Shown: positions 1 to 9,428, numbered from the stretch's first letter. The stretch: 64,000 nucleotides of DNA from Phytohabitans maris (GCF_031085175.1 NZ_JAVHUY010000044.1:1-64000), one strand, 5' to 3'. The notes: a model not told the origin generated them from the letters alone. Program-made: numbers and translations.

Positions 1-125
1 CGGCCGGCGGGCGGACGGCGGGCGGCGGGCGGACGGCGGGCGGCGGGCGGACGGCGGGCGGACGGCGGACGGCGGACGGCGGGCGGACGGCGAGCGGCGG
101 GCGGCGCAGGCGGCGCACCGGCGGC
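1..125. repeat. GC-only short tandem repeat tract
   Basis: The first ~125 bases consist of irregular tandem copies of GGCGGAC and GGCGGGCGGAC, almost entirely C, G and an occasional A. It lies directly upstream of the M20 peptidase gene. No start codon with a ribosome site or recognisable peptide is visible on either strand. The tract may continue leftward beyond the window, so it could be the tail of a repetitive coding region; I cannot tell. Confidence 0.7.
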
Positions 126-168
126 GATCGGGTGAGCACCGGCTGCGTGCGGACGTAGGATCGCGGGC

Positions 169-1524
169 ATGACCTTGAGCGAGCCTGAGCTGCGCGCGGC
201 GATCACGCGTGAGCTTCCCGGAGTCCGTGCCGATCTCGAACGCCTGGTCCGCATCCCCGGCATCGCGTTCGACGGCTTCGACCACTCCCACGTGGAGCGT
301 TCCGCCGAAGCGGTGGCGGAGCTGCTGCGCGGCTGCGGGCTCGATACGAGGATCGTGCGCGCGGGCGCCGGTCTGCCCGCCGTGATCGGCAGCAAGCCGG
401 CCCCACCCGGTGCGCCGACCGTGCTGCTCTACGCCCACCACGACGTGCAGCCGGTGGGTGACCTCACGCTGTGGGAGAGCGACCCGTTCGAGGCGGTCGA
501 GCGTGACGGGCGGCTCTACGCCCGGGGCGCCGCCGACGACAAGGCCGGCGTGATGGCGCACGTGGCGGCGCTGCGGGCGTACGGCGACGAGCTGCCGGTG
601 GGCGTGGTGATCTTCGTGGAGGGGGAGGAGGAGTTCGGCTCGGCCTCGCTGGAGCAGCTCCTCGCCGACCACCGAGACGCGCTCGCCGCCGACGTCATCG
701 TGATCGCCGACTCGGGCAACTGGGACATCGGGGTACCGGCGCTCACCACCTCGCTGCGCGGCATCGTCAACATGTTCGTCGAGGTGCGCACCGCCGGCCA
801 TGCGATCCACAGTGGAATGTTCGGCGGCGCGGTGCCGGACTCGCTGACCGTACTGGCCAAGCTGCTCGCCACCCTCCACGACGACGCGGGCGACGTGGCG
901 GTCGACGGGCTCACCTCGGCCGGCCCGACGCCGGTGGACTACCCGGAGGAGCGGCTGCGCGCGGAGGCCGGGCTGCTCGACGGCGTGTCGTTCGTGGGCA
1001 CCGGGCGGCTGACCGAACGGATCTGGCACAAGCCCGCCGTCTCGGTGCTCGGCATCGACGCACCGCGTACGAGCGAGGCGCCCAACGCGCTCGTCCCCTC
1101 GGCCAAGGCGAAGATCAGTATCCGCCTCGCGCCGGGCGACGACCCCAAGAGTGCGTACACGGCGATGAAGGCGCACCTGGAAAAGCACGTGTCGTGGGGC
1201 GCGCAGGTCGAGGTGTCGTTCGAGCACGACGGGGCGCCGTGCGTGATCGACGCGAGCGGCCCGATGTTCGACGCGGCCCGCTCGGCGTTCCGGACGGCCT
1301 GGGACGGCGTCGACCCGGTGGACATCGGGGTGGGCGGGTCGATCCCGTTCATCGCGACGTTCCAGGAGATGTTTCCTGGCGCGGCGATCCTCGTCACCGG
1401 CGTGGAGGACCCGCACGCCCAGGCACACGGGCCGAACGAGAGCCTGCACCTGGGCGAGTTCGCGCGGGTCTGCCTGGCCGAGGCGCTGCTGCTGAGCAAC
1501 GTCGCGAGCGCCGCGAAGGCCTAG
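169..1524 (+). CDS. M20 family metallopeptidase (dipeptidase)
   Basis: Predicted di-zinc dipeptidase/carboxypeptidase of the M20 family, 451 aa, with no signal peptide, so cytosolic. The metal site is visible: AHHDVQPV near residues 89-96 (His and Asp ligands), ADDKAG near 122-127 (bridging Asp) and EGEEEFGS at 151-158 (catalytic Glu pair). The lid/dimerisation domain follows with RTAGHAIHSGMFGG near 215, and a late His lies in DPHAQAHGPNE. Length fits the dipeptidase branch. The ATG at 169 has a weak AGGA upstream. Substrate is not determinable; these enzymes usually cleave short peptides or N-acyl amino acids. It stands alone, convergent with the GGDEF-EAL gene. Confidence 0.9.
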   Translation: MTLSEPELRAAITRELPGVRADLERLVRIPGIAFDGFDHSHVERSAEAVAELLRGCGLDTRIVRAGAGLPAVIGSKPAPPGAPTVLLYAHHDVQPVGDLTLWESDPFEAVERDGRLYARGAADDKAGVMAHVAALRAYGDELPVGVVIFVEGEEEFGSASLEQLLADHRDALAADVIVIADSGNWDIGVPALTTSLRGIVNMFVEVRTAGHAIHSGMFGGAVPDSLTVLAKLLATLHDDAGDVAVDGLTSAGPTPVDYPEERLRAEAGLLDGVSFVGTGRLTERIWHKPAVSVLGIDAPRTSEAPNALVPSAKAKISIRLAPGDDPKSAYTAMKAHLEKHVSWGAQVEVSFEHDGAPCVIDASGPMFDAARSAFRTAWDGVDPVDIGVGGSIPFIATFQEMFPGAAILVTGVEDPHAQAHGPNESLHLGEFARVCLAEALLLSNVASAAKA

Positions 1525-1526
1525 AG

Positions 1527-1823
1527 GATCTATTTCAAGGGGTGCATTCCCGCGGCCTCGCCCTCCGCGCTTGACAAGCCCCTTGCCGTCCCGGCGGTCG
1601 GCCCGGGCAGGTCCGCGCCGGCAGCTTCTGGGGCCTGCGGCCCCTGGAGATCGGGCGTCCTTGGCGAGGGAGCGGCCTGCCGTCCATCGGATGACGGGCA
1701 ATGTCAGGGACATTGCCCGTTGCGAGCGCGCCCAGTGGGCAAAGTCCCCGACATCGCCCATTGCCGCGGCGTCCGGTCACGGATGACCGCCACCGGGCCG
1801 AGCAGACTCCTTGGAATAGATCG
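1527..1823. repeat. ~297-bp segment bounded by a 17-bp imperfect inverted repeat
   Basis: GATCTATTTCAAGGGGT at 1527-1543 is mirrored by ACTCCTTGGAATAGATC at 1807-1823 (15 of 17 positions). The left end starts just 3 bases after the M20 stop. The enclosed sequence has no gene but carries the 1695-1719 palindrome. Size and ends recall a non-autonomous mobile element; no flanking target duplication was evident to me, so that reading is inference. Confidence 0.45.
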
Positions 1824-1925
1824 TCCAGGCCGCCTCCAACCGACCCCGCCGGGCCTCGTATCAGCTTTCCTCGATCGACGCCGGTAGGAGGGGTTCGCGG
1901 CCCGGCAACCCGGTCGGCGCGCGGT

Positions 1926-1973
1926 GATCGTGGTATTCCAGTGCCCCTCCGCGGGCACCTAAGTACCACGATC
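1926..1973. repeat. 48-bp palindromic repeat, copy 1
   Basis: Outer arms GATCGTGGTA and TACCACGATC and inner arms AGTGCCC/GGGCACCT make a long hairpin. An inverted, near-identical copy lies at 36448-36494. Both lie between convergent genes, which suits a bidirectional terminator or a dispersed palindromic element. Confidence 0.65.
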
Positions 1974-2008
1974 TCAACGACCCACCCATCAAATTGCGGT
2001 GAGCGTTG

Positions 2009-2038
2009 GGTCCGGACTACGACGGGCATCGCGGTGGC
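2009..2038 (+). repeat. 30-nt dispersed repeat, copy 1
   Basis: Begins GGTCCGGACTACGACGGGC. Matches the copies at 36632-36661 and 52308-52337 at about 26 of 30 positions, all on the plus strand and all between convergent genes. Confidence 0.6.
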
Positions 2039-2060
2039 TCGAGCCTGTCCGGAAGCGTCC

Positions 2061-4208
2061 CTACCGGCGAAGGTCGCCAACGCGGCCGAGTGCGACCTTC
2101 GAGGGTGCGACGGCGCGGCCGTAGTGCCAGCCCTGCGCGGTGTCGCAGCCCAGCTCGCGGAGCGCGGCCGCCTGTGCCGCCGTCTCCACGCCCTCGGCGG
2201 TGACCGTGAGCTTCAGCTTGTGGGCCAGCCGGATCAGCGCGGAGAGGATCTCCTGGTCGGTCTGGTCCGGCCCGCCCGGCGCGCGCAGCCCGGCCATGAA
2301 GCGGCCGGCCAGCTTGAGCGCGTGCACCGGCAGGTCGCGCAGGTAGGCGAGGTTGGAGTAGCCGGTGCCGAAGTCGTCGATCGCGATCCGTACGCCGAGC
2401 TCGGCGAGCGCGTGGAGGGTGCGCAGCGGCTGGCCGGCGCTGCCCATCACCGAGCTCTCGGTCACCTCCAGCTGCAGCGCCTCCGGCTCCAGCCCGGTCT
2501 CGGCGAGCACGTCCTTGACCGCGTCGACGAAGCCGGCGTCGCGCACCTGGCGTACCGCGATGTTGACGCTCATCAGCAGCGGCAGGGCCGGATGGCTGTC
2601 GCGCCACGACCGGCCCTGCCGGCACGCCTCGGTGAGCACCCAGCGGCCGAGCGGATCGATCGCGCCGGTCTCCTCGGCCAGCTCGATGAAGCGGTTGGGG
2701 CCGAGCACCCCCAGGTCGGGGTGGCGCCACCGGACCAGCGCCTCGGTGCCGATGACGGCGGCGTCGTCGAGGCGCACCAACGGTTGGTACTCCACAAAAA
2801 ACTCGCGCCGGGCCAGTGCCTCGGGCAGCTGGCCGGAGAGCCGGTAGCGGCTCACGTCGGAGGCGTGCCGGTCGGCGTCGAAGATCGCCCACCGGTCGCG
2901 CCCGTCGGCCTTGGCCCAGTACAGCGTGGTGTCCGCCGCCTTCATCAGCTCGGCCGCGTCGGTGCCCTCGACCGGCCGGTCGACCACGCCGACACTGGCC
3001 GAGACGTTGAGCAGGTGGCCGCCGAGGTGCACCGGCGCGCGGACCGCGTCGAGGGCGAGCTCGGCGACCCTTACCACGTCGGCGGTCTCCTTGACCCGCT
3101 CGACCAGCACCACGAACTCGTCGCCACCCATCCGGGCGACCAGGTGGCCGCTTGGCCGCAGCCGTGCGGCGAGCCGGCCGGCCACGGTGCGGATCAGCTC
3201 GTCGCCCGCGTCGTGCCCGAGCGTGTCGTTGATCGCCTTGAAGCCGTCCAGGTCCAGGTAGCAGACGCCGACCCGCGCCTCCGGGTCCGGGGCGGTCAGG
3301 GCTGAGTCCGCTGAGGCACCCGGCGGCCGGCGCGGGCCGTCCTCGTCGCCACGCTCCTGCGCCCGGGCCCTGCCCCCGAGGGCGCTGGCAAGCCGTTCGA
3401 AGAAGAGCGTGCGGTTGGGCAGGTCGGTGAGCGGGTCGTGCAGGGCCTGGTGGCGTAGCTGCTGCTGGAGCGTGCGGCGCTCGGTGACGTCCTGGACCAT
3501 GGCCACCGCGTACAGCGGCGTGCCGTCCCGCCCGCGGATCAGCGAGACCGCGAGGTCGGTCCAGATCCGGCCGCCGTCCGCCCGCCGGTACGGCCGCTCG
3601 GTGCGGTAGTGGTCCCGGTCGCGCAGCCCGCCGGGCGGGAGGAAGGCACCGGCCGGGAGGGCGAGGAACTGGCCCCGGGTGTACCCGAACATCGCGCACA
3701 GCGCCCGGTTGACCTCCAGCAGGCGGCCGTCCAGCGCGGCGATGCCGATGCCGATCGCGGCTTCGGTGAAGACCGCCTGGAAGCGCTCCTCGCTCGCGCT
3801 CCGGGCCTCCTCGGCCTGGACCCGGGCGGTCAGCGCGGCGGCGTAGATGTCCTCCTGCTCGCTGAGCGTCCGCTCGCGCAGCGCCTGCGCGTACCCGGCG
3901 GCGAGCGCCCCCTGCAGCAGGCCGAGCCGGGAGCCTTTGCCGATCGACTCCGCGTACGCCCCGAGCTGCTCGTCGAGCACCACGAGCGTGCGGTCGAGCG
4001 AGGCGGGCTGGGTGAAGTGGGCGGCCACGAGCCCGGCCCCGATCTCCTGCGCCGGGCGCGGGTCGGCCTTTTCGGCGGCGAGCGCGTCGAGGAGGCGGGT
4101 GGCCGGTCCCGCCAGGTGGGCGGCGAGCTCGCCGGTCGTCATCGACACGAAGCTCGTCCACGCGATAGCCCGGGCCCAGTGGTGGGCGAGCCGCTCGGCG
4201 GTCACCAT
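2061..4208 (-). CDS. PAS-GGDEF-EAL cyclic-di-GMP signalling protein
   Basis: 715 aa, soluble, no membrane segment. Residues 1-135 form a helical N-terminal region, 140-245 a PAS sensor domain, 250-445 a GGDEF domain and about 460-700 an EAL domain. The cyclase motif is intact (GGDEF 361-365). The phosphodiesterase site also looks complete: EAL 489-491, N549, E581, DD 611-612, K632, E672 and Q692. Both c-di-GMP synthesis and hydrolysis are therefore possible. A Pro/Gly-rich insertion (about 279-312) splits the start of the GGDEF domain. The ATG at 4208 is preferred; it stands as a single gene. Confidence 0.93.
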   Translation of the reverse strand: MVTAERLAHHWARAIAWTSFVSMTTGELAAHLAGPATRLLDALAAEKADPRPAQEIGAGLVAAHFTQPASLDRTLVVLDEQLGAYAESIGKGSRLGLLQGALAAGYAQALRERTLSEQEDIYAAALTARVQAEEARSASEERFQAVFTEAAIGIGIAALDGRLLEVNRALCAMFGYTRGQFLALPAGAFLPPGGLRDRDHYRTERPYRRADGGRIWTDLAVSLIRGRDGTPLYAVAMVQDVTERRTLQQQLRHQALHDPLTDLPNRTLFFERLASALGGRARAQERGDEDGPRRPPGASADSALTAPDPEARVGVCYLDLDGFKAINDTLGHDAGDELIRTVAGRLAARLRPSGHLVARMGGDEFVVLVERVKETADVVRVAELALDAVRAPVHLGGHLLNVSASVGVVDRPVEGTDAAELMKAADTTLYWAKADGRDRWAIFDADRHASDVSRYRLSGQLPEALARREFFVEYQPLVRLDDAAVIGTEALVRWRHPDLGVLGPNRFIELAEETGAIDPLGRWVLTEACRQGRSWRDSHPALPLLMSVNIAVRQVRDAGFVDAVKDVLAETGLEPEALQLEVTESSVMGSAGQPLRTLHALAELGVRIAIDDFGTGYSNLAYLRDLPVHALKLAGRFMAGLRAPGGPDQTDQEILSALIRLAHKLKLTVTAEGVETAAQAAALRELGCDTAQGWHYGRAVAPSKVALGRVGDLRR

Positions 4209-4358
4209 CGGTCGCGCTGCGTTCCTACCGTCGGGTCATCGCGCCGCGGGTCCGCGACGCCACGCCTGCCGGGGAGGAGCACCGACACCCACCTTTCAGG
4301 ACAAAAGGCCAGCACATTACCAGCCAGCATAAGGGGGCATGAGGCGCGTGTGGAACTT

Positions 4359-5873
4359 TCACGTCTTGGCGTGGATGGCCTTTACGGTCTCGATCGTGTC
4401 GGCCTCCGCCGCCGTCTTGTCGTCCCGGTAACGGAGCACGCGGGCGAACCGCAGCGCCACGCCGCCCGGGTATCGCGGGCTCGCCTGCACTCCGTCGAAC
4501 GCGATCTCGACCACCTGCTCCGGGCGCACGGTCACGACCCAGTCGCCCTTGTCGACCGCCAACTCCAGAAAGCGCTCAGTCTGCCACCGCAACAGCTCGT
4601 CCGTGAGCCCTTTGAACGTCTTGCCCAGCATCACGAACCCGCCGGTCTGCGGGTCGCGCGCGCCGAGGTGCAGATTGGACAGCCAGCCCTTGCGCCGCCC
4701 GTGTCCCCACTCGACGGCGAGCACGACCAGGTCGAGCGTGTGCCGCGGCTTGACCTTGACCCAGGCCGCGCCGCGCCGACCCACGTCGTACGCCGATTCG
4801 GGTGACTTCACGACGACACCCTCCTGCCCGGCGGCCAGCGCCGCGGCGAAGGCCTCCGCGGCCTCGGCCGGCGTGGTCACCGCGGTGCGGCCGACCAGCA
4901 GCGGGGCCGGCACCGCCTCGGCGAGCGCGCCCCACCGCTCGCGGCCGGGCGCGTCGAGCAGGTCGGCGCCGTCGAGGTGCAGTAGATCGAAGAAGTACGG
5001 CGTGAGCACGGTGACCGGGGCGCCGCGGGTGGCCGCCCGGCTGGCCGTCTCCTGGAACGGGCGCGGGCGTCCCGCCGCGTCCAGCGCCATCGCCTCGCCG
5101 TCGAGCACGATCTCCCGGGCCGGCAGCGCGCGCACGGCCGCGACCACCTCGGGCAGCCGGGGCGTGATGTCGTCGAGGCTGCGGGTGAAGACCGCCACCT
5201 CGTCGCCGGAGCGGTGCACCTGGATGCGGATCCCGTCGAGCTTGACGTCGACCACGGCGGGCACGCCGGTGGCGGCGAGCGCGTCGTCGACCGAGGCCGC
5301 GCTCTGCGCCAGCATCGGGGCGAGCGGCCGTCCCACCCGCAGCGCGACCTCGGCGAGCGCCGCCGCCCCGCCGGTCAGCGCCGCCACGGCCACCTCCTTG
5401 AGGTCGCCGGCCAGCAGCAGCGCCCGCCGCACCAGCGTCACCGGCACCTCCCCGGCCCGGGCGATCGCGTCGACCAGCAGGCCGGCCTGCGCGCCCTGGC
5501 GCAGCTCGCCGCCGAAGAGCCCGACGAGGTGGCGCTGCTCGTCGGCGGTGGCCGCGGCGAACAGCGCGCCGACCAGCTCCCGGCGGCGGCCCTGCGAACC
5601 GGCGCCGCCGACCTGGGAGATCTCCTCGATCGCCCGGTCGACGGCGGCCACGGTCAGGGTGGGCTCGCCGGCGGGTGGCGGCGCCTGGCGGAGCGTGGCC
5701 CAGCCGACGCCGGTCTGCCGCTGGCGCAGCTCACCCGCGAGGTAGGCCGAGCCGGCCACGATCTCCTCCGGCCCCAGCCGGCGCAGGGCGTCGGCGAGCA
5801 GCTCGACCTTGGTCTTGCGGCTGGACGTTGCCGAGACCGCCGCCGAGGTGGCCACGAGATCCACGAAGCGCAC
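4359..5873 (-). CDS. ligB: ATP-dependent DNA ligase, LigB type
   Basis: 504 aa; seals nicks using ATP through a lysyl-AMP intermediate. The N-terminal DNA-binding domain opens with the [17 protein letters not shown] pattern typical of mycobacterial LigB. The nucleotidyltransferase motif KLDG gives the adenylated Lys211; LDGEAMAL (motif III), [11 protein letters not shown] (IV) and WVKVKPRH (V) follow, then an OB domain ending near the C-terminus. GTG 5873 is chosen because it lies 4 bases after the MFS stop and gives the family N-terminus. Probably co-transcribed with and translationally linked to the upstream MFS gene. Actinobacterial LigB is thought to be accessory to NAD-dependent LigA. 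Confidence 0.9.
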   Translation of the reverse strand: MRFVDLVATSAAVSATSSRKTKVELLADALRRLGPEEIVAGSAYLAGELRQRQTGVGWATLRQAPPPAGEPTLTVAAVDRAIEEISQVGGAGSQGRRRELVGALFAAATADEQRHLVGLFGGELRQGAQAGLLVDAIARAGEVPVTLVRRALLLAGDLKEVAVAALTGGAAALAEVALRVGRPLAPMLAQSAASVDDALAATGVPAVVDVKLDGIRIQVHRSGDEVAVFTRSLDDITPRLPEVVAAVRALPAREIVLDGEAMALDAAGRPRPFQETASRAATRGAPVTVLTPYFFDLLHLDGADLLDAPGRERWGALAEAVPAPLLVGRTAVTTPAEAAEAFAAALAAGQEGVVVKSPESAYDVGRRGAAWVKVKPRHTLDLVVLAVEWGHGRRKGWLSNLHLGARDPQTGGFVMLGKTFKGLTDELLRWQTERFLELAVDKGDWVVTVRPEQVVEIAFDGVQASPRYPGGVALRFARVLRYRDDKTAAEADTIETVKAIHAKT

Positions 5874-5877
5874 GCCT

Positions 5878-7299
5878 TCACGGTAGTGGCCCGACCGACA
5901 TTTCCGCGGTCGCCGGCGCCTGCTCGCGCTGCTCAGCGCCGTTGAGGCGGAGGACGAGGAAGGCGCCCGCGACGGCCACCGCCGCGGCCACCCAGCCGGC
6001 CGTCCGCAGCCCGCCCACCAGCTCCGCGGCCGGCGCGGCACCGGCTTCGACGTCGAGGCCCGCGTTGGCGACCGCGACCAGCGCGGCCAACCCGACCGCG
6101 CCGCCGATCTGCTGGGACGTGGAGACCAGCGCCGACGCGACGCCCTGCTCGCCGGGGGCGACGTCCGCGCCGCTGGCGAGGAAGACCATCGGGTACACCA
6201 TGCCGGCGAACAGCCCGAGGAACACGATGCCGGGCAGCAGCCGCCAGTACGACCCGCCGGCCGACATGCCCGCCGCGACCGCCGCCATCGACAGCCCCGC
6301 ACCGAGTACGCCGGTGAAGAGGGCGCCGCGCGTGCCGGCCCGGCTGATCAGGACCGGGAGCAGCTTGGCCGCGCCCACGATCGACGCCACGCTCATCGGC
6401 AGGAACGCGAGGCCGGCGCCGAGCGCGCTGTACCCGAGCACCTCCTGCACGTCCATGTAGAACAGGTAGTGCAGCGTGTTGATCGTCCCCATCAGTACGA
6501 AGATCAACGCCATCATCGTGACCAGGCTGCGTACGCCGAGCAGGCGCGGCGGGGCGAGCGGGTCGCGGGAGCGGCGCTCGATCAGCACGAACGCGGCGAG
6601 CATGGCACCGCCGAGCGCCAGCGCCCCGGCGCCGCGAGCCGAGCCCCAGCCGGCTTCCGGCCCGCTCACCAGCCCGAAGACCACCAGCGTCGAACCGGCG
6701 GTGGCGACCAGCGCGCCGGGCAGGTCGAAGCCGCCCCACGCGTACCCGCCCCGGTCGGCGGGCAGCACCCGGAGCGCGGCCACCACGGCGGCGAGCGTGA
6801 GCGGGGCGTTGACGAAGAAGACCCACTCCCAGCCGAGGAAGTTGGTGATCACGCCACCGGCCATCGGGCCGACGACCGCGCCGGTGCTGCCGGCGACGCC
6901 CCAGAGGCTCAGCGCCCGGCCGCGGGCCGGACCGGTGAACGTGTTGTTGATCAGGGCGAGCGTGGCCGGGAAGAGCAGCGCGCCACCCGTACCCTGCACG
7001 ACCCGGGCGGCCACCAGCACACCCGGCTCGGCTGCCAGGCCACCGGCGAGCGAGGCGAGCCCGAAGACGGCGAGCCCGAGCACGAAGATCCGCCGCGCGC
7101 CGAGCCGGTCCACCGCCCGCCCGCCGAGCAGCAGCAGGCCGCCGAAGCCCACCGCGTACGCGCTGACCACCCATTGCAGCGACTGCGCGGTGAAGCCGAG
7201 CTCGTGCCCGATGTCGGGGAGCGCGACGTAGACGATGTTGAAGTCGATCGAGATGACGAAGGCCGCGAAGATCAGCAACGCCAGCCTGAGCCGGTTCAT
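5878..7299 (-). CDS. MFS drug-efflux transporter (DHA2/EmrB-QacA type)
   Basis: 473 aa with about 14 hydrophobic segments, the DHA2 arrangement. The N-terminus has the [15 protein letters not shown] signature of EmrB/QacA proton-driven drug exporters, a loop with [12 protein letters not shown], and motif C-like [16 protein letters not shown] 7299 (MNRLRLALL) is preferred over upstream alternatives because it abuts the first membrane helix. It is divergent from an HxlR regulator 85 bases away, the usual arrangement for a pump controlled by its neighbour. Its stop is 4 bases before ligB, an unusual partnership. Confidence 0.9.
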   Translation of the reverse strand: MNRLRLALLIFAAFVISIDFNIVYVALPDIGHELGFTAQSLQWVVSAYAVGFGGLLLLGGRAVDRLGARRIFVLGLAVFGLASLAGGLAAEPGVLVAARVVQGTGGALLFPATLALINNTFTGPARGRALSLWGVAGSTGAVVGPMAGGVITNFLGWEWVFFVNAPLTLAAVVAALRVLPADRGGYAWGGFDLPGALVATAGSTLVVFGLVSGPEAGWGSARGAGALALGGAMLAAFVLIERRSRDPLAPPRLLGVRSLVTMMALIFVLMGTINTLHYLFYMDVQEVLGYSALGAGLAFLPMSVASIVGAAKLLPVLISRAGTRGALFTGVLGAGLSMAAVAAGMSAGGSYWRLLPGIVFLGLFAGMVYPMVFLASGADVAPGEQGVASALVSTSQQIGGAVGLAALVAVANAGLDVEAGAAPAAELVGGLRTAGWVAAAVAVAGAFLVLRLNGAEQREQAPATAEMSVGPLP

Positions 7300-7384
7300 A
7301 GGTGACCACCAGTTCTCTAGGTGCACGACTTGTAACAGCACCCATCATGTGTGACCATGAACGCTGGCGTAAGGAGGCACTTTC
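7300..7384. promoter_or_regulatory. Divergent promoter region, MFS pump / HxlR regulator
   Basis: 85 bases between opposite starts. A clear ribosome site AAGGAGG lies at 7370-7376 for the HxlR gene. GTGC...GCAC arms (GTGCACGACTTGTAACAGCAC, around 7321-7341) could be an operator. HxlR proteins usually bind such divergent gaps and repress both genes. No confident -35/-10 pair assigned. Confidence 0.45.
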
Positions 7385-7786
7385 ATGTCCCAGGGAAACA
7401 CCGATGTGTCCGCGCACGTCGGCGCCGAAGACCAGGCCTGCACGGTCCGCCAGGTGCTCGACCGGGTGGGCGGCAAGTGGAGCATCGGCATCCTGGTGGC
7501 CGCCTCGAAGGGGCCGGTCCGCTTCACCGAGCTGGAGCGCTCGGTCGAGGGGATCAGCCGCCGCATGCTGACGCTGACCCTGCGCCAGCTGGAGCGCGAC
7601 GGCCTGCTGGTGCGTACGGTCTACCCGACCGTCCCGCCCAAGGTGGAGTACCGGGCGACCGAGATCGCGCTGGAGCTCTACGACTCGCTGGTCACGCTGA
7701 CGACGTGGGCCGAGCGGCACCGCGCCACGATCGCGGCCGCCCGCGAGGCGTACGACCGGGAGCACGCGCTCACGCCAACGAGTTGA
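7385..7786 (+). CDS. HxlR-family winged-helix transcriptional regulator
   Basis: 133 aa. Family hallmarks are the single Cys near the N-terminus (QACTVRQVLDRVGGKWS, residues 18-34), the recognition region GISRRMLTLTLRQLERDGL, and the wing with VPPKVEYRATE. HxlR proteins act as dimers that sense aldehydes, quinones or oxidants, often through that Cys. Strong AAGGAGG ribosome site. The divergent MFS pump is the obvious target (inference). Its 3' end overlaps the convergent NAD(P)-binding gene by 17 bp. Confidence 0.92.
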   Translation: MSQGNTDVSAHVGAEDQACTVRQVLDRVGGKWSIGILVAASKGPVRFTELERSVEGISRRMLTLTLRQLERDGLLVRTVYPTVPPKVEYRATEIALELYDSLVTLTTWAERHRATIAAAREAYDREHALTPTS

Positions 7787-8417
7787 TCTCCTTCGGGTCG
7801 AGGATCCGCTTCGGGGCGCCATGCCGGGCCGCGTTGAGCATGGCGAGCCCGATCAGCTCGGTCGTGGTGACCTGGTTGGGAAAGAGCCGCCGGACCAGCG
7901 GCGCGACCGGCCCCACGAAGCGGTAGAGGATCCGGTAGAGCCGGGTCTTGGACGTGGCGCCGTGCATCGCCTGGATGAACCCGGGGCGAAACATGACCGC
8001 CTTTGGAAAGAGCGCCAGCAGCGCGTCTTCGGTCTGACCCTTGACCTGCGCCCACATCGCCCGGCCACCGGTGCCGGCGCCGGAGACGTAGGTGAACGTG
8101 AGGTCGGGGTTGCCCGCCGCCAGCACCCGGGCCGCCGCCATCGTCATGTCGAACGTGATCCGCCGGTAGTCGGCCTCGCTCATGCCCGTGGACGAGACGC
8201 CGAGGCAGAAGAAGCAGGCGTCCTGCCCGGCCAGGTCACCGGCGATCGGCGACAGGTCGAGCAGGTCTTCGTGCACGAGGTCGCGCAGCTTTTCGTGGGT
8301 GACCCCGGTGGGCGTACGCCCGACCGCGAGCACGCTCTCGACGTCGGGCGCGAGCAGGCACTCGCGCAGCACGCCCTGCCCGACCATGCCGGTGGCACCG
8401 AAGACCACGACTCTCAC
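7770..8417 (-). CDS. NAD(P)-binding Rossmann-fold oxidoreductase-like protein
   Basis: 215 aa, atypical short-chain dehydrogenase/NmrA-like. The N-terminus VVVFGATGMVGQG (GxxGxxG) binds NAD(P). YVSGAGTGGRAMWAQVKGQTED places Tyr and Lys in a YxxxK-like site region, although the spacing is not canonical. The C-terminus has a substrate-domain helix bundle and no membrane segment. GTG 8417 overlaps the preceding TGA (GTGA), implying coupling to the broken winged-helix gene. Substrate unknown; homologues are often annotated as epimerases or oxidoreductases. Confidence 0.82.
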   Translation of the reverse strand: MRVVVFGATGMVGQGVLRECLLAPDVESVLAVGRTPTGVTHEKLRDLVHEDLLDLSPIAGDLAGQDACFFCLGVSSTGMSEADYRRITFDMTMAAARVLAAGNPDLTFTYVSGAGTGGRAMWAQVKGQTEDALLALFPKAVMFRPGFIQAMHGATSKTRLYRILYRFVGPVAPLVRRLFPNQVTTTELIGLAMLNAARHGAPKRILDPKEINSLA

Positions 8418-9179
8418 GCCGTCGAACGTACCGCCACATCGGACGGATCGGTGCCCGGCGCGACGAACGCCAGCAGCCGCGCCCCCTCCGCGGCCACCGC
8501 GGCCCGGTCGCGCCTGGTGAGCCGCCCGAACGGCTCCACGGTGAGGCGGCGCTTCGCGATCGTCCAGGTGCCGGCCACCGTCCCGTCCACCAGGAACGCC
8601 CGCACGAGCCGGTGCCGCGCCATGTGCGCCCGGTACCCGTCGGAGATCACCCGGGAGGAGCCCGCGCAGGCCGTGCGCGAGCGAGGCCGCCGCCCGATCG
8701 GGCCACCTTTCCCGCAGGAGCGCCCCGAGCTTCGTACCAGAGATGGGTTTTGCTTCGAGAAGCTCGCGCCCGGCGGCGGCCAGGGCGGCGAGGTCGAGGC
8801 CGGCCAGCGACGCGGCGTGGAGGGTGTTGGTCCGCAGGTCGCGGTCGTAGATCGGCTGGGTGAGCGGGCGGAGGCCGCGCGCGTCGCGGGCGGTGACCAG
8901 GTGGACGGTGCCGCGCATCAGGGCGATGCGGACCACCCGCCGGTCGCGCAGCAGCCCGCTCAGCTCCTCCGGGTCGAACATGGACAGTCGCGACCAGAGC
9001 CCCAGGTACGGCGCGTGCGGCGCCTGGCCCTGCAGCCCGACCAGGTGCTCGACCGCCTGCGCCACGCCGAGCGGCGCCCGCTCCAGCAGGAGCTGGCGGG
9101 CGAGCGTGGCGCGGCCGAGGGCCCTTTCGGTGAGGACGGCACGAACGCCCGGGGTGCGCACCGGCGCGGCGGTCTTCAT
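8414..9179 (-). pseudogene. Winged-helix DNA-binding (HTH_42/AlkZ-like) gene with internal deletion and frameshift
   Basis: The first ~155 residues from ATG 9179 match the N-terminal half of the HTH_42 family, related to AlkZ glycosylases: RALGRATLARQLLLER, VEHLVGLQGQAPHAPYLGLW and RGTVHLVTARDARGLRP. They end at SLAHGLRGLLP near 8660. The last ~78 residues are in another frame from about 8650: RAFLVDGTVAGTWTI and LTVEPFGRL, the usual C-terminus. The central ~110-130 residues expected in this family are absent. It starts with an ATGA overlap on the epoxide-hydrolase remnant and ends overlapping the NAD(P)-binding gene. Probably non-functional. Confidence 0.8.
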
Positions 9180-9346
9180 CGCAGGCCGGCGAAGAAGAGG
9201 CGGACGTCCTCGACCAGCGTCCCGGCCTCCAGGTGGGCGGCGTAGTGGCCACCCGGGACCTCGTACCGCTGCCAGGAGCGGAGGTGGTCCAGGTCGGCCT
9301 GGGGGACGTCGATGCGGAACGGCTTGATCTCGGTGTCTTCGCTCAT
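9176..9346 (-). pseudogene. Remnant of an epoxide hydrolase gene (both ends kept, middle lost)
   Basis: 56 residues from ATG 9346. The first part, IKPFRIDVPQADLDHLRSW, is the N-terminal signature of epoxide hydrolases. It runs directly into VPGGHYAAHLEAGTLVEDVR, the C-terminal strand-helix carrying the catalytic His (GGH). Roughly 300 residues of alpha/beta-hydrolase core are missing, with the reading frame kept. An ATG a few codons upstream (9367) would extend it by 7 residues. Not expected to be an enzyme; it may still be translated and couple to the next broken gene through the ATGA overlap. Confidence 0.75.
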
Positions 9347-9428
9347 GCCGACGACGCTACGGACCATTCCGGTCAGATCCTGTCCTAAAGGTCTGGGAGA
9401 CTTTCTCCCGTGACGGGGATCGAGGCCG

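Larger units (their letters stand above)
1525..2060. other. Convergent intergenic region rich in palindromes
   Basis: 536 bases between the stops of the M20 peptidase and the GGDEF-EAL gene. Reading frames across it have no recognisable protein and poor actinobacterial codon bias. It holds an inverted-repeat pair (1527-1543/1807-1823), a perfect palindrome CGGGCAATGTC...GACATTGCCCG at 1695-1719, an imperfect one at 1733-1763 (CAGTGGGC...GCCCATTG), a 48-bp palindrome at 1926-1973 and a 30-nt dispersed repeat at 2009-2038. Related sequences recur near 26.9, 36.5 and 52.3 kb. Confidence 0.7.

Noticed and set aside
2017-4161. 714-codon minus-strand frame overlapping the GGDEF-EAL gene
   Set aside because: Same strand, different frame, with Arg/Pro/Ala-rich content; the overlapping frame has complete PAS, GGDEF and EAL domains.
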